Positions 1 to 5,847 of a stretch of 30,533 nucleotides of DNA are shown piece after piece; position 1 is the first letter of the stretch; the number at the start of each line of letters is the position of its first letter. This DNA comes from a virus. The notes under the pieces were generated by a model, which was given only the letters and a program-made list of their open reading frames with translations, was not told the DNA's origin and did no database searches. The stretch is from positions 1 through 30,533 of the IMG/VR virus record IMGVR_UViG_3300034685_000125. The stretch is one strand, 5' to 3'. The position numbers were made by a program, and so were the translations under genes.

Positions 1-11
1 ATTTTTTTCAT
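1..11 (-). CDS. Start of a further minus-strand gene (cut by window edge)
   Basis: Only an ATG at position 11 (reading left) and two lysine codons are inside the window. The call rests on position: the ATG lies 7 bases after a G9 run that can act as a ribosome binding site, directly after the stop of the preceding gene of the same strand. No function can be given. Confidence 0.3.
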
Positions 12-27
12 AATAGCACCCCCCCCC

Positions 28-705
28 TTACTTAGCTAAATAAACATACTTATAAGGTTCTGTTTTTGATGTAGTATGTGAAGTCTTTCCATCAACCCAA
101 CAATAGAAAAATGGGGAGCGATAATGTGAAAAGTGTCTTGCCACATATTTAGCAGATGAGTCTACTGCCCACACTTTCGTATCCACTTCCCAATCTAATT
201 TCTTTTCATACAAGCAAAAAGAAATATCCTCATCAATACTATTCCCTTCTTTATCAATATAGTAAAAACAATTATTCTCTAAAGAAATAGCTTTAAACAC
301 ATCTTTTACTCTGGTCTTCTCTACTTTTACAAAATCACCGTCTTTTATTTTGTATATCATATTTTCCTTTACTATCACTTTACCTTTATCTTTCTTAATT
401 TCGGTGAGCGTATTATATAATTCCTCTAAAAATGTAGTCATCAATTGTTCAAATACAAGGTTTTTAGAAGTATTACCAACAAACTTATCTAAACTTGGGT
501 CACAGAAGAAAAAATAATCTGTGTCATATAAAGTAAAAATAAGTTTGTAAATCTCATCAACAAACTCTACATCTACAAACTTCCCCTCTCCTTTTATATC
601 TTCAATCATAGCATTAACAACATCTCCAATAGATTTTGTAAGCTCATCGCCTATCTTAAAGTAGTAGCCATCTCCATCATAGTAAACTGAGTATTTATTA
701 TTCAT
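28..705 (-). CDS. Hypothetical phage protein, 225 aa
   Basis: A soluble, acidic, aromatic-rich protein (many Y, F, D, K residues) of no family I recognise. No signal peptide, membrane segment or catalytic motif is visible. The start at 705 (MNNKYSV) is preferred over an upstream in-frame codon at 726 because AGGAGG lies just before it, and because its ATG overlaps the TGA of the upstream gene by 4 bases, the usual arrangement for coupled translation. It is the third gene of a minus-strand operon driven from the promoter at 1171-1199. The stop codon abuts a G9 run in front of the next gene. Position in an early operon of small unknown genes suggests a host-takeover or accessory role, but this is inference. 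Confidence 0.75.
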   Translation of the reverse strand: MNNKYSVYYDGDGYYFKIGDELTKSIGDVVNAMIEDIKGEGKFVDVEFVDEIYKLIFTLYDTDYFFFCDPSLDKFVGNTSKNLVFEQLMTTFLEELYNTLTEIKKDKGKVIVKENMIYKIKDGDFVKVEKTRVKDVFKAISLENNCFYYIDKEGNSIDEDISFCLYEKKLDWEVDTKVWAVDSSAKYVARHFSHYRSPFFYCWVDGKTSHTTSKTEPYKYVYLAK

Positions 706-983
706 TTTTCCTCCTTTAATTTCCAACCATAGTTAAAAACAAACATTCTTGCCCCCATCTCAGCTTCTTTTTCAGTTACCTTCCTATCTGTCCAAAATAA
801 TGTTCTTACCTTCCTGTCTTTACGTATTTTTTTAGCTAACCATTTTATAAAGTCTTCTTCCTCTTCTCTTGTCCACTGATACTCCCAAAACCAATTCTCT
901 TTATTAAAATCCATCTTATCGTAATCTGCACCAACTCTACTACACATTTCTCTTAAAATATATTCTAAACCTTTACTAAACAT
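702..983 (-). CDS. Hypothetical phage protein, 93 aa
   Basis: A small, highly charged and tryptophan-rich protein with runs of acidic residues (REEEED) and basic residues (KKIRKDRK). It looks mostly helical and has no membrane segment. The start is supported by an AGGAGG site that also contains the end of the preceding small gene (stop at 986-988). Its TGA overlaps the ATG of the next gene by 4 bases. Codon use and base composition match its neighbours. Family unknown; small phage proteins of this kind in early operons often bind a host protein, which here is only a guess. Confidence 0.75.
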   Translation of the reverse strand: MFSKGLEYILREMCSRVGADYDKMDFNKENWFWEYQWTREEEEDFIKWLAKKIRKDRKVRTLFWTDRKVTEKEAEMGARMFVFNYGWKLKEEK

Positions 984-985
984 AA

Positions 986-1144
986 TTACCTCCTATTATT
1001 TTTCCCTGTTAATTTCATTTTACAAAGTCTATAAGTAGCATCTGTTATTAACTTCCTACTATATAGACTCTCAACTAAATATATCTTGTCTTTCAAAGTA
1101 TCTAAGTAAGAACACCCAACTAACAATCTACCTAAACTAATCAT
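986..1144 (-). CDS. Hypothetical small protein, 52 aa
   Basis: First gene of the minus-strand operon and too short for a standard ORF cut-off. The protein begins MISLGRLLVGCSYL and ends in a basic tail (KLTGKNNRR). The start is well supported: a GGAGGAAG ribosome binding site stands 5 bases before the ATG, about 25 bases downstream of the -10 box of the promoter at 1171-1199. The stop lies two bases before the ATG of the 93-aa gene, and the AGGAGG of that gene is formed by the last codons (AAT AGG AGG) here. Two cysteine residues, no clear membrane helix, no recognised family. Confidence 0.65.
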   Translation of the reverse strand: MISLGRLLVGCSYLDTLKDKIYLVESLYSRKLITDATYRLCKMKLTGKNNRR

Positions 1145-1170
1145 AACTTCCTCCTTCATTTTATATATAC

Positions 1171-1199
1171 ATTATAACAAAAAATTCAGGTTTTGTCAA
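1171..1199 (-). promoter_or_regulatory. Sigma70-type promoter for the 1144-28 operon
   Basis: Reading left, TTGACA (1199-1194), a 17-base spacer and TATAAT (1176-1171), followed by GTATATATAAAAT and then the ribosome binding site of the 52-aa gene. The box-to-start cassette is nearly identical to that at 3436-3467 in front of the unrelated gene at 3468. Confidence 0.85.
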
Positions 1200-1210
1200 T
1201 AAAAATCTTA

Positions 1211-1333
1211 CCGAAATTTCCCCCCACACTTAAATATTATGGAAAATTTCAATAGGCAAACATATAATTTAAATATTATAACTTTGCTTTACGAGAAATT
1301 TTCCATAACCTATACCATTGGGGGAAAATTCGG
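1211..1333. repeat. Nested inverted repeats between divergent promoters
   Basis: Two inverted repeats are nested around one centre. The outer arms are 1211-1224 and 1320-1333 (13 of 14 positions complementary, CCGAAATTTCCCCC-like). The inner arms are 1238-1250 and 1295-1307 (perfect, TATGGAAAATTTC). The AT-rich core also repeats TTAAATATTAT-type sequence. The element fills the space between the two divergent -35 boxes (1194-1199 and 1345-1350), so it is well placed for a shared operator. A replication origin is an alternative. Confidence 0.7.
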
Positions 1334-1344
1334 AAAAAAAGAAA

Positions 1345-1373
1345 TTGACTTTTGGTTATTTTTGAGTTATAAT
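1345..1373 (+). promoter_or_regulatory. Sigma70-type promoter for the large non-coding RNA
   Basis: TTGACT (1345-1350), a 17-base spacer and TATAAT (1368-1373). Transcription would begin near 1380, right at the 5' arm of the stem that joins the two ends of the RNA region. Confidence 0.85.
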
Positions 1374-1379
1374 ATATGT

Positions 1380-3055
1380 ATAAAATAGAACTATAGTAAG
1401 TATTGTATCTGTGGGAAGTAAGCCTATTAGAGAGGGAGCTTTCACTGGGGGATACATATACTTACAACATTATCTAAAGCTCTGTAACCCGAAAGTCCTT
1501 GATGTATAAGTGCTGGCGATAACCCGAGTAGCCAATGTCCAGCTGAAGAACTTATACGTCATAATCGAATGAGGACGGAGAGTAGAAAAGACTGAGAGTT
1601 CTACTAAGTTGTCAATCCTTAGTAGACGAGCTCAGGTACTCGAAATCTGGAACGTATTATTTTTGAAGTATATAAAAGAGTGGTTATAAGAGTAATATGG
1701 GGGGCATAAAGTTTTCAGCTACATTATTTCTTCTAATGTAGTTCCCAAAAAGCACTTCACGTTTACCCGTCACATTCACCTAAGATTACTAAATATTAAA
1801 AAAGAGTGTGATGAAAAAAGGAAGTTGAAGATTAGCGAGAATTGATTAAGAAGAGTTACGATTTACTTTGATAATGGGTTAAAGTGATGAGAGAGATGGT
1901 ATGGCGAGAGGCTGTACCCCCCTTCACTCCATTTGATGAGTATTTACGAGCTTTTCTGATTAATGATTGCTAATGTTTGTCTTCTTGGTACTTAGAGCAT
2001 TTACTACGAGTCATTTCTAACAATTTCATCCCCAATACTAAAAAATAGGTTTATAATAGCAATAAGGTTCTGGAATTGTTAGGAGTAGAAGTTAATCTTT
2101 TTTGACCACACTCCATAATGAAAAACAATGGCACCCTCCCGCTTGTTCGGTAATCAATCCGACGGTGTGCTTAGAGGGAGAGCTTGCTTATGGGCACAAG
2201 CTGGCGATGGGATTAACAACTACCTTTGGTGAAGCGTGGTAAGTGATTAGAATAGGTAAATAGACTTCCTACAATCTATTTACCTTGCTGTAGCTCATTA
2301 ATAAAAGCTTTCCTGAGTGTTATGTGTTTGTAAGTAAGTTTCACTAAGAGTTGATGGTTATGCCAGTAGGAACTCTTCAGCTGACTCTCGGACTATTAAC
2401 CCTACTATTAAAAAGCCTTGTATCGGCGAAGAGTTGGTATGAGGATGGGGTTGTATAGTGCTTATGAATACTTAATACACTTCGAGTTAGGTTTTAGTAA
2501 GTAAGCATTCTTTCATCCATCGGAACAAGCTATACTTACTAAAACTGAAAGATGAAAGGGAACAGCAGTAAAGGTGAGATGGTTGCTTTATTTAACTTCG
2601 ATTAAACTAAAATAAGCAACAATGAGAACCTTTACAGTTAATGAGAGCAGAGAACTCATTACTAAAGCATATTTAAAAATTACTAAGAAGTGAAGTGAAC
2701 TATCGTGACAGAGGTGAGGACGGTCTGAAACAAATAATCCATACAACACGAAGAGAATAACCAACTATACCAAACTTTTTTTCATAATTTGGTAGGTTAT
2801 TCAATTTGCTTCGGAGAGTATGGTAATTTTTGTTTCTAACTCTACGTTAAAAGAAATGTAGGGCGTAGGGGTTAAATACGTTCTAATTACCTGAGTAATT
2901 AGCCGTCCTTGAGATAAGTTAAAGTATATAAGGTACTTCTTAACATAGTAGGCTGTTGGAAGGAAAGGGGAAAGCTATATCCATCGAAAAAACTTTCCCA
3001 GACGTATTTTACTTATTTAACATTGAAATTATATAGTTTAGAATAGTTCTTTTAT
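1380..3055 (+). ncRNA. Candidate giant structured RNA, about 1.7 kb
   Basis: No frame is open for more than short stretches on either strand, yet the region is richer in G and C than the flanking genes and full of stems. Visible helices (5' arm/3' arm): 1387-1394/3043-3050 joining both ends; 1396-1409/1451-1465; 1495-1499/1572-1576; 1501-1511/1550-1560 with 1512-1516/1539-1543 inside; 1592-1596/1631-1635 with 1600-1608/1618-1626 inside; 1719-1726/1734-1741; 2181-2186/2197-2202; 2255-2264/2275-2284; 2491-2503/2533-2545 with a pseudoknot 2510-2517/2551-2558; 2568-2575/2628-2635 with 2582-2588/2614-2620 inside; 2639-2645/2655-2661; 2755-2762/2795-2802 with 2769-2774/2788-2793 inside; 2874-2881/3002-3009 enclosing 2883-2890/2895-2902, 2918-2922/2940-2944 and 2968-2974/2993-2999. 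Known giant RNAs of phages (GOLLD, ROOL) are similar in style, but as I recall they are well under 1 kb; I cannot assign this one to a family. The 3' end is uncertain because no classical terminator follows. Confidence 0.75.
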
Positions 3056-3274
3056 ATCTTAGTCTGTGTTTTATTAACCCCCGCCCCGTCCTTGCTATCC
3101 TAAGTCCTTGATAATCCACAACATTTACTGCTACTCACTACTTGCTACGCTATTATTTTGTCCTTTATCACCAAGTAGATAACAGTGCCTTAACTACCCC
3201 TCAGAAACCTTGTCCTTATTGGTTCTGCAAAAATCCTTCTGTTTCACAGGCTACAACTTGCCTTAAAAAACTAC
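3056..3274. other. Non-coding pyrimidine-rich spacer, no feature recognised
   Basis: About 220 bases that are C- and T-rich on the + strand, between the end of the structured RNA region and the next promoter. An open frame crossing it (from 3142) has no ribosome binding site and runs through the promoter boxes, so I do not call it. No tRNA or clear hairpin is visible. It may be a 3' tail of the RNA. Confidence 0.4.
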
Positions 3275-3303
3275 TTGACATCACCTTAAAAATTTGCTAT
3301 AAT
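3275..3303 (+). promoter_or_regulatory. Sigma70-type promoter
   Basis: TTGACA (3275-3280), 17 bases, TATAAT (3298-3303), followed by ATATGTATAAA as at the large-RNA promoter. It drives a short transcript region containing a 14- to 20-codon ORF and may also read into the gene at 3468. Confidence 0.85.
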
Positions 3304-3334
3304 ATATGTATAAAGAATGAGAAAGGAGGTGGTT

Positions 3335-3379
3335 GTGAGAGGTCAGGTTGCTTCAGAAGGGCTTTTTCAGAGCTTGTAA
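3335..3379 (+). CDS. Possible 14-aa leader peptide
   Basis: A GTG start stands 4 bases after AAAGGAGGT, a near-perfect complement of the 16S rRNA tail, and about 25 bases after the expected transcription start. The peptide would read (V/M)RGQVASEGLFQSL. An in-frame ATG at 3317 lies too close to the 5' end to use that site. A stem TTTTTCAGA/TCTGAAAAA spans the end of the ORF and the space before the next promoter. A short ORF with such strong signals may be a leader peptide or regulator, or the site may be left over from a deletion. Confidence 0.3.
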   Translation: MRGQVASEGLFQSL

Positions 3380-3412
3380 TTTCAGGATAGAGCAAATTCT
3401 GAAAAAAAGTTC

Positions 3413-3441
3413 TTGACAAGGCATCAAATTTTTGCTATAAT
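3413..3441 (+). promoter_or_regulatory. Sigma70-type promoter for the gene at 3468
   Basis: TTGACA (3413-3418), 17 bases, TATAAT (3436-3441), then GTATATATAAAAT and AGGAGG. The spacer shares the string AAATTTTTGC/AAAATTTGC with the promoter at 3275, suggesting the two arose by duplication. Confidence 0.85.
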
Positions 3442-3467
3442 GTATATATAAAATAAAGGAGGAAGTT

Positions 3468-3845
3468 ATGAAAGATTACAAAAACATTACTTTAAAATTC
3501 GAAGTTAAGGACGACGAGACACAGGACGTAGTTAAACAGTATATAGACTCTGATTTTGACAACGCTCATATTTTTAACTATGCTGAGGAAAGCTACAATT
3601 GGTCAAAGAAGAAGACTGTTGGAAAGCTTGTAGCATTAGGCGTCTACAAAAAATCCACAGAGCCAGAAACCAAAGAGGACAAGCCAAAGAAATTAAGCAA
3701 AAAAGAAATCATTGCTGAACTTGAATCCTTTATGGGCATAGATTTGGCAGGTCTTCTCCCAGCTAAAAGGGAAGAACTCTTTGCTATATATACGTTCACT
3801 AAATCACTTAGGGACGAAATCAACACCCTTAAAAATAACGGATAA
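3468..3845 (+). CDS. HTH-like phage protein, 125 aa (paralogue of 6321-6650)
   Basis: The N-terminal third is a ferredoxin-like or small mixed segment. Around residues 45-62 a stretch (WSKKKTVGKLVALGVYKK) resembles the helix-turn-helix end of a SANT/Myb-like or winged-helix domain. A charged linker (EPETKEDKPKK) leads to a helical C-terminus (KKEIIAELESFMGIDLAGL). This layout matches small proteins I recall from many large phages, in which an HTH is followed by a linker and a short helical domain; DNA binding is therefore likely but not shown. The gene has its own promoter, a GGAGGAAG site 4-5 bases before ATG and a strong terminator, so it is expressed alone. A paralogue lies on the other strand at 6321-6650. 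Confidence 0.75.
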   Translation: MKDYKNITLKFEVKDDETQDVVKQYIDSDFDNAHIFNYAEESYNWSKKKTVGKLVALGVYKKSTEPETKEDKPKKLSKKEIIAELESFMGIDLAGLLPAKREELFAIYTFTKSLRDEINTLKNNG

Positions 3846-3848
3846 CAA

Positions 3849-3879
3849 ACCTCGCTGTTTCACTTTTTCCGTTACTCAG
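3849..3879 (+). repeat. 31-bp motif, copy 1 (copy 2 at 6658-6688)
   Basis: Begins ACCTCGCTGTTT and ends GTTACTCnG; 27 of 31 bases match the copy at 6658-6688 in the same orientation. Here it follows the stop codon of the HTH-like gene; there it precedes the start of the paralogue, which is on the opposite strand. Confidence 0.65.
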
Positions 3880-3880
3880 A

Positions 3881-3919
3881 AGCCCGACAGGTGCAGAGCC
3901 TCGTCGGGCTTTTTATTTT
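3881..3919 (+). terminator. Rho-independent terminator after the HTH-like gene
   Basis: Stem AGCCCGAC (3881-3888)/GTCGGGCT (3903-3910), 14-base loop, then TTTTATTTT. Confidence 0.9.
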
Positions 3920-4460
3920 GTTGATTTCAAAATATAACGCTGTTCTATTGCGGCGATACAAAGACTACGACGTTTTCTGAAACCTTGTCGTAGCAAAGAA
4001 AACCGAGTATAACGCTGTTCTATTCCGGCTGTGGGGTGCCCCTTAAGGATTACATAGCATAACGGAGTTTTATTACCCAGGTGACTTAGACTTGGGCAAT
4101 AGCTAAAACCCTTACAAATCAAAGAAAACCGAGTATAACGCTGTTCTATTGCTGCTGTGGGGTCGCTTCGCTCCCCACTTGGGCCGGAGCCTGTCATTGC
4201 CCTAAACTATTCATAATAAAAGGAAAATCGTCTTCAACATTTCAGACTTATACCAAACTTGAAACCCTTGCAAATCAAAGAAAATAGAATATAACGCTGT
4301 TTGATTGCTGCTATAGGGAGCGGGGTTAGGGTGAAAGTCCGGAAGTTGGTTGATGCTCACCCTTGCTGATTTTGGGAGACTAACCCTGAAGCTAAAACCC
4401 TTGCAAATCTTGAAAACTAAAATATAACGCTGTTTGATTGCAGCTATAGGGGGGAGAGAG
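3920..4460 (+). repeat. Array of about six 57-bp repeats separated by unique hairpins
   Basis: The most conserved core, TATAACGCTGTT, starts at 3933, 4008, 4134, 4290 and 4423; a degenerate copy (ATAACGGAGTTTTATT) is at about 4050. The full unit is AAACCCTTGCAAATCAAAG, an A-rich stretch, then the core followed by YKATTGCTGCTRTRGGG. Spacing is irregular (75 to 156 bases). The sequences between copies differ from each other, but each can fold: CTACGAC/GTCGTAG near 3964-3992; TATTACCCA/TGGGCAATA near 4070-4102; GTGGGG/CCCCAC near 4156-4178; nested GGTTAG/CTAACC and GGGTGA/TCACCC between 4324 and 4386. Long minus-strand reading frames across the array are by-products of the repeat. Function unknown: array of small RNAs, repeated promoters or a processing array are all possible. 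Confidence 0.75.
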
Positions 4461-4485
4461 GAAAAATCAAACAAAAAATAAGAAT

Positions 4486-4628
4486 GTTCTAAAATGAGTG
4501 ATTGTTCATTCACTGAGAAAAATAAAACAAATCCCGGCGTTGTTCTAAAATGAGTGATTGTTCATTCACTGAGAAAAATCAAACAAAAAATAAGAATGTT
4601 CTAAAATGAGTGATTGTTCATTCACTGA
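4486..4628. repeat. Three 56-bp tandem repeats with 22-bp dyads
   Basis: Copies start at 4486, 4542 and 4598, exactly 56 bases apart. Each starts GTTCTAAAATGAGTGATTG. The dyads at 4495-4516, 4551-4572 and 4607-4628 are identical and match their own reverse complement at 8 of 11 half-site positions (TnAGTGAnTG...CAnTCACTnA), as expected for a dimeric repressor or initiator site. The second unit differs in its linker (ATCCCGGCG). Operator array or iteron-type origin are the likely roles. Confidence 0.75.
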
Positions 4629-4639
4629 TAAGCAAAAAA

Positions 4640-4679
4640 TAAAATGAGCATATGCTTTTAATTAGTTGTTAGCATATGC
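4640..4679 (-). terminator. Probable terminator of the minus-strand operon
   Basis: Reading left, a hairpin with arms 4679-4671 and 4656-4648 (AGCATATGC/GCATATGCT, each arm containing the palindrome GCATATGC) follows the last gene and is followed by TCATTTTATTTTTTG. T-rich but interrupted, so less certain than the terminator at 3881. Confidence 0.55.
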
Positions 4680-4689
4680 CCGTAAACTC

Positions 4690-4884
4690 TTATACCGGAT
4701 GGATAACAATTTTAATAAATAGCATAAATGTTAAAAGTAATATTAAAGTATTTTTAACAGTTTTAGCACTGCTTGAATCTTTATTTAAAACTGTTAATTG
4801 TAATACTGAATCAATAAATAATATTGTTATCCCTATTTCAAATTTATCAGCAATCATAAAAACAAGCCCTAAAATTGTAAGCAT
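4690..4884 (-). CDS. Small membrane protein, 64 aa, two membrane segments
   Basis: The protein is almost entirely hydrophobic. Residues 1-34 (MLTILGLVFMIADKF...) form a first membrane helix, a charged turn (NKDSSSAKTVKN) follows, and residues 48-62 (TLILLLTFMLFIKIV) form a second. AGGAG lies 7 bases before the ATG. It is the last gene of the operon that starts at 6650 and is followed by a hairpin. Two-helix proteins of this size in phages include holins and superinfection-exclusion proteins; nothing here decides between them, and no endolysin gene is adjacent. The frame on the other strand at 4676-4900 is a shadow without a ribosome binding site. Confidence 0.7.
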   Translation of the reverse strand: MLTILGLVFMIADKFEIGITILFIDSVLQLTVLNKDSSSAKTVKNTLILLLTFMLFIKIVIHPV

Positions 4885-4913
4885 TTTTAACTCCTTTTAA
4901 TATTTTAGTTATA

Positions 4914-4939
4914 GTTAGCAGGGCTTAAGCCCTGCTAAC
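4914..4939. repeat. Perfect 26-bp palindrome centred on a stop codon
   Basis: Half-site GTTAGCAGGGCTT and its exact complement. The TAA of the exonuclease gene (4925-4927, minus strand) lies at the dyad centre. In RNA it forms a 12- to 13-bp hairpin between the exonuclease and membrane-protein genes. Confidence 0.9.
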
Positions 4940-5800
4940 TAAATATTGCTGTATCAAATCTTTAGTATAACTATCATTTAATTTTTCAAGCTGATATTTA
5001 AATTTCTCTTTCATACTCTCTGATATTTTAGATGTCTTTTTAAACTTGCTAAAATATTCAAGTAAAACAGTTAACCAATTTCCGTTAAGTTTTAAATTTC
5101 TTTTTCCTATCCTCTTTATTATATAATCGTAAATTTCAGCCTCAATTTCAGCGTCTTTTAATGCTGTATGTTTTTCAGTAAAATTTTTATTGTTACTGAT
5201 AAAACAATATATACTCTCTGCTGTCATTTTTAAATTCCCTTTTTCTGTAAAGAATTTAAAGAATTTCCTTTTTTCTGCGTCTGTTAACTCTGCTATGCTC
5301 TTATTTGTTTCTTTTAAGTGTCTTTCTAATTCAATCATTTTTTCAGTGTGCCATTCGGTTAATGTTGTATAATACTTTAAAGGTAAAGCATCACCAATCA
5401 TTAAATATGTATCAATTAAATAATTGGCTTTAAAGTATAATTTAAAATTTGATAAGTGTTGCAGGTCAAATTTTAATAAATTATGCCCGTATATTACCTT
5501 AAACTGTAAATCAGTTGTAAATATTCCTTGTAATGATTTCAAATTTAAAACAATGCCTTCAATGTTTACATATTTTTTAGGTTTATAAAATTTCATTATA
5601 TCATTTTCCTTATTTAGATGGAAATGATAAAAAGGGTTAACAAAAAATGTTAGTCCCTTCTTTTTGCTCTTATTATATAAACCTATTTCAAATGGTGTTA
5701 TAGTCCATTTATTATTATTTTTTAGTGTGAATGTCTCAATATCAAGTCCTATTATATCATTTTTCCAAGTTTTTAATTCTGCTTTTATTTTCTCAATCAT
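4925..5800 (-). CDS. DnaQ-like (DEDDh) 3'-5' exonuclease, 291 aa
   Basis: The three exonuclease motifs of the DnaQ/RNase T superfamily are in order: GLDIET with D20 and E22 (Exo I), GHNLLKFDL with D112 (Exo II) and HTALKDAE with H211 and D216 (Exo III, DEDDh type). These residues bind two metal ions that hydrolyse single-stranded DNA or RNA from the 3' end. The insert between Exo II and III is long, and about 75 residues follow Exo III, rich in lysine and without a recognised domain. The start at 5800 (MIEKIK) is preferred to a GTG four codons upstream because GTGAGG then serves as the ribosome binding site. Likely roles are phage DNA metabolism, degradation of host nucleic acid or RNA trimming. 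It shares an operon with a HAD phosphatase, which can heal or recycle nucleotide ends; that link is inference. Confidence 0.85.
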   Translation of the reverse strand: MIEKIKAELKTWKNDIIGLDIETFTLKNNNKWTITPFEIGLYNKSKKKGLTFFVNPFYHFHLNKENDIMKFYKPKKYVNIEGIVLNLKSLQGIFTTDLQFKVIYGHNLLKFDLQHLSNFKLYFKANYLIDTYLMIGDALPLKYYTTLTEWHTEKMIELERHLKETNKSIAELTDAEKRKFFKFFTEKGNLKMTAESIYCFISNNKNFTEKHTALKDAEIEAEIYDYIIKRIGKRNLKLNGNWLTVLLEYFSKFKKTSKISESMKEKFKYQLEKLNDSYTKDLIQQYLVSRA

Positions 5801-5823
5801 TTTTAGCCTCACTTATTTTAGTA

Positions 5824-5847
5824 TAGCAACGGCTTAAGCCGTTGCTA
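5824..5847. repeat. Perfect 24-bp palindrome centred on a stop codon
   Basis: Half-site TAGCAACGGCTT and its exact complement; the TAA of the HAD gene (5834-5836, minus strand) is at the centre. Same design as 4914-4939 but different arm sequence. Confidence 0.9.

Noticed and set aside
1380-3055. Group I or group II intron, or ribosomal/RNase P/tmRNA gene
   Set aside because: No domain V-like hairpin, no intron-encoded protein, no conserved rRNA, RNase P or tmRNA signature sequences; the region has its own promoter and is not inside a gene.
3056-3274. tRNA genes near the giant RNA
   Set aside because: Giant phage RNAs often neighbour tRNAs, but no cloverleaf or GGTTCRA-type T arm could be found on either strand.
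3142-3390. 82-aa + strand ORF
   Set aside because: No ribosome binding site, runs through promoter boxes, and composition is unlike the phage proteins.
3920-4460. CRISPR array
   Set aside because: Intervals vary from about 20 to 100 bases, contain their own hairpins, and repeats are imperfect and longer than 50 bp; no cas genes are present.
3920-4460. Integron-type attC cassette array
   Set aside because: The repeats lack paired R and L boxes around a folded site, and there are no cassette genes or integrase.
3913-4513. Two minus-strand reading frames (94 and 100 aa) with repeated IEQRY-type sequence
   Set aside because: They only translate the 57-bp repeats, start without ribosome binding sites, and the protein periodicity follows the DNA repeat.
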